Assembly: GCF_011682145.1 (NCBI RefSeq) | Contig: NZ_WHJH01000019.1 | Location: 46,800-110,799, forward strand | Direction of reading: 5' to 3' | Length of the DNA stretch: 64,000 bases | DNA from: Massilia mucilaginosa | GTDB taxonomy: Bacteria; Pseudomonadota; Gammaproteobacteria; Burkholderiales; Burkholderiaceae_D | Shown: piece after piece, positions 34,955-44,621 of the stretch | How the letters are laid out: each line of letters starts with the position of its first letter | How positions within the stretch are numbered: position 1 is the stretch's first letter | Program-made: the position numbers and the translations under genes | The notes under the pieces: model-generated | Told to the model about the DNA's origin: nothing | Seen by the model: only the letters and a program-made list of their open reading frames with translations | Databases searched by the model: none

Positions 34955-36097
34955 ATGAGCAATTACGACACCACGAACCAGAAAGATTCCCGTATGGTCA
35001 CCGGCCTGTTCCGTGATCGCGACAGTGCAGAGCGGGCTTACAACTCCCTCTCCGACCGCGGCTACAGCAAGGACGACGTGACCTTGATGATGTCGGACGA
35101 CACCCGGAAAACCTATTTCAACGACACCGATACTGAACTCGGCAGCAAAGCGGCTGAAGGCGCAGGCGTTGGCGCCGGCATCGGCGGCACCATCGGCGCT
35201 GTACTGGCTGGCATCGCCGCCGTCGGCACCACCCTGGTCCTGCCTGGCATCGGCCTGGTGGTGGCCGGCCCGATCGCAGCGGCACTGGCCGGTGCCGGCG
35301 CTGGCGGTATCGCCGGTGGCCTGGTCGGCGCACTGATCGGCGCGGGCATTCCTGAAGAGCGCGTCGTGCACTACGAAGAAGGCATCAAGAACGGCGGCAT
35401 CCTGATGGGTGTGAACCCACGCAACGATGACGACGCTACCCACATCGAGCGCAGCTGGACCGAAAACAAAGGCGAGCACATCATCGGTACCGGCGTCGGC
35501 GCTGGCGCTGGTGCGCTGACCGGCGCCGGCATCGGCGCGGCAGCCGGCCCGATCGGCATGGCCGCTGGTGCGGCCATCGGCGGTATCGCCGGCGGCCTGG
35601 CTGGCAAGGGCGCAGCCGAAGTCATCAACCCGAAAGCCGGTGACGAGCTGCATGAGCATCACTTCGCCAAGGGCATGGGCGCCGGTAGCGGCGCAGCGAT
35701 GGGCGCAGCCGCCGGTGCGGTCGGTGGCCCGGTCGGCATGGCGGCCGGAGCCGCCATCGGCGCACTGGCGGGCGGCATGGCGGGCAAGGCAGCCGGCCAG
35801 CTGGTCAATCCGGAAGAAGAAGCAGCCTACTGGCGCAGCTCGTACCAGACCGCTCCTTACTATTCGCCAGGCTACACCTACGACGACTACGGTCCTGCGT
35901 ACGAACTCGGCTACAACAGCCGCGGCCGTTATGCCGGCACCAGCTTCGATTCGGTAGAGAACAACCTGTCGGACGAATGGGAAACCACCAAAGGCAAGTC
36001 GCGCCTGAACTGGCAGCAAGCCAAGTCGGCGACCCGCGCGGCGTGGGATAAAGTCGAGCGCGCCATGCCGGGCGACTTCGACCGCGATGGCCGCTAA
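34955..36097 (+). CDS. Glycine-zipper stress protein with general-stress-type N-domain
   Basis: A 380-residue protein. The first 55 residues (MVTGLFRDRDSAERAYNSLS, DRGYSKDDVTLMMSDDT) resemble the sigma-factor-regulated general-stress YflT-like domain. Three Gly/Ala-rich zipper blocks follow (about 68-130, 180-215, 240-285), separated by charged linkers such as PEERVVHYEEGIKNGGILMG. The C-terminus is Tyr-rich then acidic/basic (residues 295-380). Glycine zippers form membrane-inserted helix bundles; the whole may associate with the envelope under stress. GAAAGGAAATTGAA precedes the ATG at 34955; a longer upstream frame is noncoding. The block repetition suggests internal duplication. Confidence 0.75.
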   Translation: MSNYDTTNQKDSRMVTGLFRDRDSAERAYNSLSDRGYSKDDVTLMMSDDTRKTYFNDTDTELGSKAAEGAGVGAGIGGTIGAVLAGIAAVGTTLVLPGIGLVVAGPIAAALAGAGAGGIAGGLVGALIGAGIPEERVVHYEEGIKNGGILMGVNPRNDDDATHIERSWTENKGEHIIGTGVGAGAGALTGAGIGAAAGPIGMAAGAAIGGIAGGLAGKGAAEVINPKAGDELHEHHFAKGMGAGSGAAMGAAAGAVGGPVGMAAGAAIGALAGGMAGKAAGQLVNPEEEAAYWRSSYQTAPYYSPGYTYDDYGPAYELGYNSRGRYAGTSFDSVENNLSDEWETTKGKSRLNWQQAKSATRAAWDKVERAMPGDFDRDGR

Positions 36098-36125
36098 GCC
36101 GGACGTCTCAAGCTGGTGAGCATGT

Positions 36126-36163
36126 AAAAAGCCTCGCTTCCGTCACCGGAAGCGAGGCTTTTT
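36126..36163. terminator. Bidirectional intrinsic terminator
   Basis: A perfect 17-bp stem: AAAAAGCCTCGCTTCCG pairs with CGGAAGCGAGGCTTTTT across a four-base loop. It has A/T tracts on both sides and serves the glycine-zipper gene (plus) and the YceI gene (minus). Confidence 0.93.
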
Positions 36164-36186
36164 CACGTCCGCCGCAAGCGGCTTGC

Positions 36187-36756
36187 TTAGTTCTTGACCG
36201 CTTCGACCTGGATCGCCAGCTTGACTTCCGGTGCGAATGGCGGCACGGCGTAGCTGATGCCGAAATCGGTGCGCAGGAACTGGGCCGATGCGTCGGCGCC
36301 GCAGACTTCTTTCTTGTGCATCGGGTGGATGATGCACTTGAACTTGTTGATCGTCAGCGTCACCGGTTTGCTCACGCCGTGCAAGGTCAGGGTGCCGTCG
36401 GCCGATACCGGCACGTCGCCCTTGAAGGTGATCGACTTCGATTTGTAGGTCACTTCCTTGAACTTGGCGACGTCGAACATGTCTTCGTTCTTGGCGTGCT
36501 TGTTCAGTTTTTCGTTACCGAAATCGATCGAATCGGCATCGATGGTGATGTCGATCGAGCCGGTTTTCGCAGCGCGGTCGAGCACGACGGTGCCTTCGGT
36601 CCTGGTGAACTTGCCGCGCAGGATGGAGATACCCATGTGATCGGCTTCGAAGCTCGGGAAGGTGTGGGTCGGGTCGATCTTGTAGGTGTCGGCGGCGAAG
36701 CTGGCGGTGGCGGTGGCGGCGGCGGCCATGGCGATGATCAGGTGCTTGATGTTCAT
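36187..36756 (-). CDS. YceI family periplasmic lipid-binding protein
   Basis: A 189-residue protein with a signal peptide (HLIIAMAAAATATASFA, then ADTYKIDPTHT). The YceI lipocalin-like barrel follows: HTFPSFEADHMGISILRGKF and TLTLHGVSKPVTLTINKF. YceI proteins bind long isoprenoid or fatty lipids; many are next to cytochrome b561, as here. Two Cys (KCIIHPMHKKEVCGAD) form a plausible disulfide. Third gene of the b561-yceI-yceI operon. Confidence 0.92.
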   Translation of the reverse strand: MNIKHLIIAMAAAATATASFAADTYKIDPTHTFPSFEADHMGISILRGKFTRTEGTVVLDRAAKTGSIDITIDADSIDFGNEKLNKHAKNEDMFDVAKFKEVTYKSKSITFKGDVPVSADGTLTLHGVSKPVTLTINKFKCIIHPMHKKEVCGADASAQFLRTDFGISYAVPPFAPEVKLAIQVEAVKN

Positions 36757-36819
36757 GTGGTGTCCCTTGAGTGAAGTGCTTGTGAAATGGATTGTCTGTG
36801 AATCTTGAAAGTACTGCGT

Positions 36820-37374
36820 TTACTGCGCCGCGCTGACGCGGAATTTGATGACGACTTCATCGGCAACCATGCTCGTGTCTTTCCACTCGCCATCGCCAAT
36901 GTTGTAAGTGAGGCGCTTGATGGGCAGCGCGCCGTCGAAGGTGTGCTTGCCGGCCTCCGTTTTCACCGTCAGCGGAAAGCTGACATCGCTTGTCTTGCCC
37001 TTGATCGACAGCTTACCGGTGACTGTCATCTTGCCCGGGCCGGCCGCCTTGATTCCTGAAGAGACAAACGTCGCCTTGGGAAACTGTGCGGAATTGAACC
37101 AATCCTTCTTGGCGACTTCCTTGTTCATCAGCGGATCGCCCAGGTCCAGGCTGGCAGTGTCGATTTCGACACTGGCCTTGGCGGCGTCCGGCTTGGCCGC
37201 ATCGTAATCGATGCTGGCCGCAAACTTGGTGAACTTCGCCTCGACCGGCACGTTCATCTGCTTGAACGAGGCCGACACCATGCTCTTGGCCGTATCGGTC
37301 TTCAGCGGGGCGGCACTGGCGACGATCGCCACGGCCAGCAGGGAGGCAAGCAAAGTGCCGTTGGTAAACTTCAT
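36820..37374 (-). CDS. YceI family protein, second copy
   Basis: A 184-residue YceI paralog with a signal peptide (LLASLLAVAIVASAAPL). Family motifs include AKSMVSASFKQMNVPVEAKF, DWFNSAQFPKATFVS and LSIKGKTSDVSFPLTV. AAGGAG precedes the ATG at 37374, and a much longer upstream frame is a shadow of the cytochrome gene. It lies 29 bases after the cytochrome b561 stop and 63 bases before the other YceI gene. The pair with b561 suggests quinone/isoprenoid handling at the inner membrane. Confidence 0.9.
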   Translation of the reverse strand: MKFTNGTLLASLLAVAIVASAAPLKTDTAKSMVSASFKQMNVPVEAKFTKFAASIDYDAAKPDAAKASVEIDTASLDLGDPLMNKEVAKKDWFNSAQFPKATFVSSGIKAAGPGKMTVTGKLSIKGKTSDVSFPLTVKTEAGKHTFDGALPIKRLTYNIGDGEWKDTSMVADEVVIKFRVSAAQ

Positions 37375-37403
37375 ACAATCTCCTTGGAAATCAATAGGGC
37401 GGC

Positions 37404-37931
37404 TTACGGCAGCATGCGCTTGAGCACGCCGTCGCGGTCGATGAACTGGTGTTTCAGGGCGGCCGCCAGATGCAGGGCGACGCAGGCCGCCAGGCCCATG
37501 TTGAGCCAGTAGTGCACGCCTTTCAGGACCGGCTTGAGCGCGGGATCGGCGGCAATCAGGATCGGCAATTCGAACAGGCCGAAGTACATCACGGGAATAC
37601 CGGCCGACAAGGTGTAGAAGTAACCCGACAGCGGCACCGCGAACATCAGCAGGTAAAGAACGCCGTGCAAGCCGTGCGCGGCGCCTTTTTGCCAGGCGGG
37701 CATGCTGGCCGGATAGGCCGGGGCGCGGTGGGTCAGGCGCCACAGCAGGCGCAGGGCGGCCAGCGCCAGCACCGTCACGCCGGCCCACTTATGCCAGGAA
37801 TAGTATTTGAGTTTGGTGGGCGTGATGCCGGGAATATCGGTCATCACCAGGCCCATGATGAAGGCGCCCACGATCAGCAAGGCGATAAGCCAGTGAAAAA
37901 TGATCGCCGTGATGGTGTAGCGTTGCTGCAT
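37404..37931 (-). CDS. cybB: Cytochrome b561
   Basis: A 175-residue four-helix diheme inner-membrane cytochrome. Candidate axial His are in IIFHWLIALL (helix 1), YYSWHKWAGVTVLAL (helix 2), AAHGLHGVLYLLM (helix 3) and GVHYWLNMGLAACVALHLAA (helix 4). It shuttles electrons from ubiquinol; E. coli CybB is a superoxide:ubiquinone oxidoreductase. First gene of the operon with two YceI genes, divergent from the TonB receptor. Confidence 0.92.
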   Translation of the reverse strand: MQQRYTITAIIFHWLIALLIVGAFIMGLVMTDIPGITPTKLKYYSWHKWAGVTVLALAALRLLWRLTHRAPAYPASMPAWQKGAAHGLHGVLYLLMFAVPLSGYFYTLSAGIPVMYFGLFELPILIAADPALKPVLKGVHYWLNMGLAACVALHLAAALKHQFIDRDGVLKRMLP

Positions 37932-38115
37932 GGACCTGCTCCTGGAAATAGTACGTATTAGGACTAATATACCAAATAAACAGCATTGTCGCTTGCGAAG
38001 GGCAGATTACCATAGTGCGCGCTTTGTGCAGTCGTATCCGTATTGTAAAATTGCTGTAGACCCAGTTCATTCATTGAGCACGGGAATGGCCGCCGCATCG
38101 ATCGCCTGGAATGCC

Positions 38116-40038
38116 ATGAAGATGACACCTTTGCGCTGGATCCCCCTCGCTCCGCTGCTGCTGGCCCCGCCCGCGGCCGCCCAGCTGTCGGCGGTCGCGG
38201 CCGACGCCATGGCCGACATGTCGATCGAGGAACTGGCCAATATCCAGGTCACGTCGGTATCGAAAAAGCCGGAACGCCTGGCCGCCGCGGCGGCGTCGGT
38301 GTTCGTGATCACGGCCGACGACATCCGCCGCTCGGGCGCGGCCAGCGTGCCCGAGGTGCTGCGCCTGGCGCCCAATCTGCAGGTGGCGCAGAGCAGCGGC
38401 TACAGCTACGCGATCAGCGCGCGCGGTTTTAACAGCAGCCGCAACACCGTTCCCAACAAATTGCTGGTGCTGATCGACGGGCGCTCGGTGTACTCCCCCT
38501 TCTTTTCCGGCGTGACCTGGGATGCCCAGCAAGTCATGCTCGAAGACATCGAGCGCATCGAAGTCATCAGCGGTCCCGGCGGCACCTTGTGGGGCCTCAA
38601 TGCCGTCAACGGCGTGATCAACATCAGCACGCGCGCCGCCGGCGCCACCCGGGGCAGCCTGGTGGCGCTGCGCGCCGGCCAGCGCGGCAACCATGTGGCG
38701 CTGCGCCAGGGCGCCGGCGACTGGCGCCTGCAGGCCACCTATCTCAACGAGCGCCATACCGAGCTGGCCAGCGGCGCGCCAGTCAAGGATGCGCGCCACC
38801 AGTGGCAGGCCGGCATGCGGCGCGACTGGGGCGGCGGCGCCGACCTGTTCAGCGTGCACGGCAACGCGTATCGCGGCGCGCTCGACCAGCCGGAGCCGGG
38901 CGCGATCACCACCGGCACCAAGCTCGACCTGGGGACGGTGGGCTCGTCCGGCGCCAGCCTGACGGCGCGCTGGACCCATGCCCTGGACAGCGGCGGCAGC
39001 CTGATGCTGCAAGCCTACATCGACCACAGCGAGCGCGACGTGCCGCCGACGTATGCCGAGCGCATCCAGGTAGCCGACCTGCAATTCCAGCACAGCTTGC
39101 CGGCCAACAGGATCGGGCAACTGGTGTGGGGCGCAAATGTGCGCCATACCTGGGATGCTGTGACCAACAGCGCGACGGTGGCCTTTCTGCCGGCCAAAGT
39201 CAGGCAGAACTGGGCCAGCCTGTTTGGCCAGAACGAGCTGGCGCTGCGCGACAATCTGCGCCTGGTATTGGGTGCGCGGGTCGAGCACAACGACTACACC
39301 GGCGCGGAGTTTCTGCCCAGCATGCGCCTGGCATGGCAGGTGGCGCCGCAGCATGCGCTGTGGGGTGGCGTCTCGCGCACGGTGCGGGCGCCGTCGCGGC
39401 TCGACGCCGACACCTTCATTCCCGGCAAACCCCCGTATCTGCTGCGCGGCGGGCCGCGGGTACGGTCCGAAGTGGCCAAGGTGTTCGAGCTCGGTTATCG
39501 CGGCCAGCCGCTGCCGGGCCTGTCGATCTCGGCCACCGTGTTCCACAACCGCTACGACCATTTGCGCACCCAGGAGGTCGACGTGACGCGCAGCTTTCTG
39601 ACCTTCGACAGCAAGATGGAAGGCAAGTCGCGCGGCATCGAGATGTGGGGCAGCTACCAGGCGACGCCGTGGTGGCGCCTGAACGCGGGCTCGATGGCGC
39701 TGCACCAGCGCTTTGCGCTCAAGGCGGGCAGCAACGACAGCGCCGCGCCGCGCACCAGCGGACGCGATCCCTCGCACACGGCGCAGCTGCGTTCCACGTT
39801 TATCTTGTCGACCGACAAGGAAATCGACGTGGCCGTGCGCAAGGTGGCGCGTCTCGCCAGCGATCAGGTGCCCGGCTACCGCGCGCTGGACGCACGTTTC
39901 GGCTGGCGCGTGCGGCGCGACATGGAGCTGTCGGTGTCCGGGCACAATCTGAACGGCGCGCATGCCGAATACGGGCCGCTGGCCACGCGCAGCGAGGTGC
40001 CGCGCGAAGTGGCGCTCAAGCTGGTGTGGATGCATTGA
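38116..40038 (+). CDS. TonB-dependent outer-membrane receptor
   Basis: A 640-residue receptor. The signal peptide (RWIPLAPLLLAPPAAA) is followed by MSIEELANIQVTSVSKKPER, a conserved N-terminal pattern. The plug domain spans about residues 50-165 (SVFVITADDIRRSGAASVPE; ERIEVISGPGGTLWGLNAVN) and a beta-barrel runs to the end. The ligand is not predictable; no TonB box is obvious beyond the ITSV-like stretch. The start at 38116 gives the cleanest signal peptide; ATG 38086 is also in frame. Its stop overlaps the zinc-ribbon gene. Confidence 0.88.
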   Translation: MKMTPLRWIPLAPLLLAPPAAAQLSAVAADAMADMSIEELANIQVTSVSKKPERLAAAAASVFVITADDIRRSGAASVPEVLRLAPNLQVAQSSGYSYAISARGFNSSRNTVPNKLLVLIDGRSVYSPFFSGVTWDAQQVMLEDIERIEVISGPGGTLWGLNAVNGVINISTRAAGATRGSLVALRAGQRGNHVALRQGAGDWRLQATYLNERHTELASGAPVKDARHQWQAGMRRDWGGGADLFSVHGNAYRGALDQPEPGAITTGTKLDLGTVGSSGASLTARWTHALDSGGSLMLQAYIDHSERDVPPTYAERIQVADLQFQHSLPANRIGQLVWGANVRHTWDAVTNSATVAFLPAKVRQNWASLFGQNELALRDNLRLVLGARVEHNDYTGAEFLPSMRLAWQVAPQHALWGGVSRTVRAPSRLDADTFIPGKPPYLLRGGPRVRSEVAKVFELGYRGQPLPGLSISATVFHNRYDHLRTQEVDVTRSFLTFDSKMEGKSRGIEMWGSYQATPWWRLNAGSMALHQRFALKAGSNDSAAPRTSGRDPSHTAQLRSTFILSTDKEIDVAVRKVARLASDQVPGYRALDARFGWRVRRDMELSVSGHNLNGAHAEYGPLATRSEVPREVALKLVWMH

Positions 40039-40487
40039 AGAAGAAGAAAGTGCCGCCGCCGCCGGCCACGGCGCCGGCCGATCCGCGCCAATGGTCGGAA
40101 AAGAGCCAGGGATCGGTGGCGGCGACGTTTCGAACGCACTACACTGACTGCGCCTACCGCTGCCGCAACTGCCGCAAGGATGCGCTGTTCAGCGCAGCCG
40201 AGCAGAAAAATGTCTACGAGGTCAAGAAGACGCACATCGACGTGCGGCGCGTGCTGTGCGAAGCCTGCTGGCGCGACAGCCATGCGGTCGCGCAGAAAAT
40301 TGCCGCGTGCGAAGCGCGCTGGGCCGAGTCGAAGCAGCTGCTTTCGCGCGATGCGGCATTTCTATCGGCGTGGAGCGGATTGCTGCTGGAACATCAGCAC
40401 TACGGCGCCAGAGAAAACATCGCCGCGAAGAATATGCTGCGGAAATTACTCGACCGGGTAGTCGGTGCAGACGCGAAGAGTGAATAG
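40035..40487 (+). CDS. Zinc-ribbon domain protein
   Basis: A protein of about 150 residues. The N-terminus is basic and Pro-rich (LKKKKVPPPPATAPADP). A four-Cys zinc ribbon follows: CRNCRKDALFSAAEQK and VRRVLCEACWRDS. The last 60 residues are helical. It resembles the small probable zinc-ribbon (zf-trcl-like) family of unknown function. No ATG is available; TTG at 40035 overlaps the receptor stop (TTGA) and is the likely start, with GTG at 40026 as alternative. Probable translational coupling to the TonB receptor. Confidence 0.6.
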   Translation: MKKKKVPPPPATAPADPRQWSEKSQGSVAATFRTHYTDCAYRCRNCRKDALFSAAEQKNVYEVKKTHIDVRRVLCEACWRDSHAVAQKIAACEARWAESKQLLSRDAAFLSAWSGLLLEHQHYGARENIAAKNMLRKLLDRVVGADAKSE

Positions 40488-40524
40488 CGGGGACACTTGT
40501 TAGCCCGGAGCAATAACCACCGCC

Positions 40525-40652
40525 GGTGTCAGGTCTGACAATCGGACACGAGCTAAGCCTTAAACACCGGTGTCAGGTCTGACATTCGGACACGAGCTAA
40601 GCCGTAATGGCATTTATGGCCGGGGCCGTGTCCGAATGTCAGACCTGACCCC
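40525..40652. repeat. Cluster of three family A repeats
   Basis: Forward copies at 40525-40549 (one mismatch) and 40569-40593 share the trailing GAGCTAAGCC and are spaced 44 bases. An inverted copy at 40628-40652 ends GACCCCGGC instead of GACACCGGC. The cluster fills the gap between the zinc-ribbon gene and the convergent glycine-zipper gene. Confidence 0.85.
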
Positions 40653-40671
40653 GGCTTCGACGGATCTTCGT

Positions 40672-41277
40672 TTACTTGTTGCGGTTGGCGATCTCGTTAC
40701 CGAGGAAGCCGCCGCCGATCACACCGGCCACCGTGGCAATTTTCTTGCCCTTGCCGCCGCCGATCTGGTTACCGATCAGGCCGCCGATGACCGCGCCGGT
40801 ACCGATGCCGACATAGTTAGGCGTGCGCGCTTGCTGGACCGGCTCCGTGCGATAGGCCGGCTGCGCGCGGTAGTTCGACTCCTGGCGCTGGGCAACGCGA
40901 GTGTGCTGCGGTGCGCGGTGCACCACTTTCTTCACGGCCGGCTTCTGGTACACACGCTCCGGTTCCGGGGCCGGTTGCGCCACCGGCGGCGAATATTTCG
41001 CTACCAGCATCTGCGCGTCAGCCAGTTGCTGCGCGGTCGGTGCCGCTTGCGCCACCAGCGCCGCAGGCGCTACCGGTGCCGCCAGGGCCTGCGGTGCCAC
41101 CAGGGCCTGCGGTGCCACCAGTGCCTGCGGCGCCGCCGCTACAGCACTGTCGGCCTTGGAGTTCGGAAGCAGGCCGGTGATCGCCGCCGTGCCCGCCACG
41201 CTGAGCGCGATGACCGAGACCGCCGCCGCCGCCATCAATGGGTGAATACGCGAGAGAGTGTTGTTGACCTGTTCCAT
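40672..41277 (-). CDS. Glycine-zipper 2TM-domain envelope protein
   Basis: A 201-residue protein with an N-terminal membrane segment (HPLMAAAAVSVIALSVAGTA). A low-complexity linker has three near-identical APQALV units (about residues 49-68), a basic/Gln region follows, and the C-terminal glycine zipper is IGTGAVIGGLIGNQIGGGKG with GVIGGGFLGNEIANR. This is the YcfJ/Rick_17kDa-like 2TM surface-antigen domain. Probably anchored in the inner membrane with the zipper in the periplasm or outer membrane. No partner is evident. Confidence 0.75.
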   Translation of the reverse strand: MEQVNNTLSRIHPLMAAAAVSVIALSVAGTAAITGLLPNSKADSAVAAAPQALVAPQALVAPQALAAPVAPAALVAQAAPTAQQLADAQMLVAKYSPPVAQPAPEPERVYQKPAVKKVVHRAPQHTRVAQRQESNYRAQPAYRTEPVQQARTPNYVGIGTGAVIGGLIGNQIGGGKGKKIATVAGVIGGGFLGNEIANRNK

Positions 41278-41371
41278 GATAGTGCTCCTGTTCGTTTGAT
41301 CTTGAGTAAAAGATTAACGTAGGGAACCGCCGGCAGCTAGACCGAATCCCGTATCAGTCGTAAGCGAATGT

Positions 41372-41395
41372 AAAACGGGCCCGCAGGCCCGTTTT
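41372..41395 (-). terminator. Intrinsic terminator of purB
   Basis: AAAACGGGCC-TGCG-GGCCCGTTTT on the minus strand, a 10-bp stem with T residues, 23 bases after the purB stop. Confidence 0.85.
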
Positions 41396-41418
41396 GCAAC
41401 ACATCGCTAAAGAGATGC

Positions 41419-42852
<1,434 letters not shown>

Positions 42853-42975
42853 CTATTTTACCACCGGCGGCCTTGTCAAGCCGGTGTTGCTGGCATGCGC
42901 AGGAGGCCGGTTTCGAGGCCATCGCAGGGCGGGCGCGATGCTATACTGTCAGCCAATCGTCCACACTAAGCATCT

Positions 42976-43584
42976 ATGAAACTCATCGGTTCCACCGCCA
43001 GTCCGTTTGTCCGCAAGGTTCGTGTCGTCATGGCCGAGAAAAAGCTCGACTATGATCTCGAGCTCGAGAACGTCTGGACGGCCGAAACCAGGATTCATCT
43101 GTCCAATCCGCTGGGCAAGGTGCCGTGCCTGATCATGGAAGACGGCAGCTCGATGTACGATTCGCGCGTTATTGTCGAGTATATCGACACCCTCACGCCG
43201 GTCTGCAAGCTGCTCCCGCCGAACGGGCGCGACCGCTCCGACATCAAGGTCTGGGAAGCGCTGGCCGACGGCGTGCTCGATGCCGCCGTGCTGGTGCGCC
43301 TCGAAAAAACCCTGCGCCCGGAAGAGCAGCAGAGCGCCGCCTGGATCGAACGCCAGATGGGCAAGGTGCACGCGGGCCTGGCCGTGCTGTCGGCCAACCT
43401 GGGCGAGTCGCCTTTCTGCAAGGGCAACCATTACACCCTGGCCGATGTCGCCGTCGGCTGCGCGCTCGGCTGGATCGCCTTCCGCTTCCCCGAGATCGAC
43501 TGGCGCGGCGACTACCCCAACCTGGCCAAACTGTTCGACAAGCTCTCCGAGCGCCAATCGTTCAAAGACACGGTGCCCTTCTAA
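42976..43584 (+). CDS. Glutathione S-transferase (YibF-like)
   Basis: A 202-residue soluble GST. The N-terminal thioredoxin-like domain (MKLIGSTASPFVRKVRVVMA) has the Ser/Pro active-site region. NPLGKVPCLIMEDGSSMYDS is the glutathione-binding cis-Pro and Ser block. The C-terminal helical domain includes YTLADVAVGCALGWI. Divergent from purB and followed 8 bases later by a LacI regulator. Substrate unknown. Confidence 0.9.
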   Translation: MKLIGSTASPFVRKVRVVMAEKKLDYDLELENVWTAETRIHLSNPLGKVPCLIMEDGSSMYDSRVIVEYIDTLTPVCKLLPPNGRDRSDIKVWEALADGVLDAAVLVRLEKTLRPEEQQSAAWIERQMGKVHAGLAVLSANLGESPFCKGNHYTLADVAVGCALGWIAFRFPEIDWRGDYPNLAKLFDKLSERQSFKDTVPF

Positions 43585-43592
43585 GCGGGGCG

Positions 43593-44621
43593 ATGGACCG
43601 CATTCCCGCGCAGGGCGCCGCCCTGCAAAAACGCTTGCAGATGGCCGACATCGCGCGCCTGGCCGGGGTCTCGAAGGCCACCGTGTCGCGCGCGCTCAAC
43701 CACAGTACCCTGGTCAGCGAAGACACGCGCGAGCGCATCCTGGCGCTGGCCAGCTCCCTCAACTACACGATTAACATCGGCGCGCAGAACCTGCGCCTCA
43801 AGCAGAACCGCACGGTGGGCGTGGTGGTGCCGTACGACGCTTGCGCGCGCCACGAGTTGTCCGATCCATTTTTCCTGAGCTTGTTGGGCAGCCTGGCCGA
43901 TGCGCTCAACGCGCGCGGCTTCGACCTGCTGCTCTCGCGCGTCGACGCCGAGCAGCTCGACGCCGCCGCCGCCCCTTTCGACACCGGCCGCGTGGCCGGC
44001 ATCATCCTGGTCGGCCAGTGGCGCCGCCACGAGCAGCTCGACGCGCTGGCGGCGCGCCAGGTGCCGATGGTGGTATGGGGCGCGCAGGCGCCGCGGCAGC
44101 GCTATGTGAGCGTCGGCGGCGACAACGCCAGCGGCGGCATGCTGGCCACCGGCCACCTGCTCGCGGCCGGGCGCCGCCGCATCGCCTTCATCGGCGACAT
44201 CACCCAGGCCGAGGTGGCGCAGCGCTATCGCGGCTACTGCCAGGCGCTGGCAGCGCAGGGGCTGGCGGCCGATCCGCAGCTGTGCGTGCCGGCCTCGTTC
44301 CTGGCGCAGGATGGCGCCCACGCCGTGCACCAGCTGGCGCGCCGCGGCGTGGCCTATGACGGCCTGTTCGCCTGCAGCGACCTGCTGGCCATGACCGCGA
44401 TTAACACCTTGCGCACACTGGGACGCGAGGTGCCGCGCGATGTGGCGGTGGTCGGCTACGACGATATCGCCCTGGCCAGCTATTTTCATCCGCCTTTGAG
44501 CACCATCCGCCAGCCGGTGCGCGCCGCCGGCGAGGCGCTGGTGGCGGCGCTGATGGCGCTGATCGAAGGGCGCCCGGCCGCTTCCCTGCAACTGCCGGCC
44601 GAACTGGTGGTGCGGTCATGA
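43593..44621 (+). CDS. LacI-family transcriptional regulator
   Basis: A 342-residue repressor with the LacI HTH near the N-terminus (MADIARLAGVSKATVSRALN) and a periplasmic-binding-type sugar domain (VGVVVPYDAC; VVGYDDIALASYFHPPLSTI). Its stop overlaps the carbohydrate kinase start by 4 bases, so fructose or a related sugar is the likely effector, though no transporter is nearby. The start at 43593 gives a short 16-residue tail before the HTH. Confidence 0.92.
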   Translation: MDRIPAQGAALQKRLQMADIARLAGVSKATVSRALNHSTLVSEDTRERILALASSLNYTINIGAQNLRLKQNRTVGVVVPYDACARHELSDPFFLSLLGSLADALNARGFDLLLSRVDAEQLDAAAAPFDTGRVAGIILVGQWRRHEQLDALAARQVPMVVWGAQAPRQRYVSVGGDNASGGMLATGHLLAAGRRRIAFIGDITQAEVAQRYRGYCQALAAQGLAADPQLCVPASFLAQDGAHAVHQLARRGVAYDGLFACSDLLAMTAINTLRTLGREVPRDVAVVGYDDIALASYFHPPLSTIRQPVRAAGEALVAALMALIEGRPAASLQLPAELVVRS

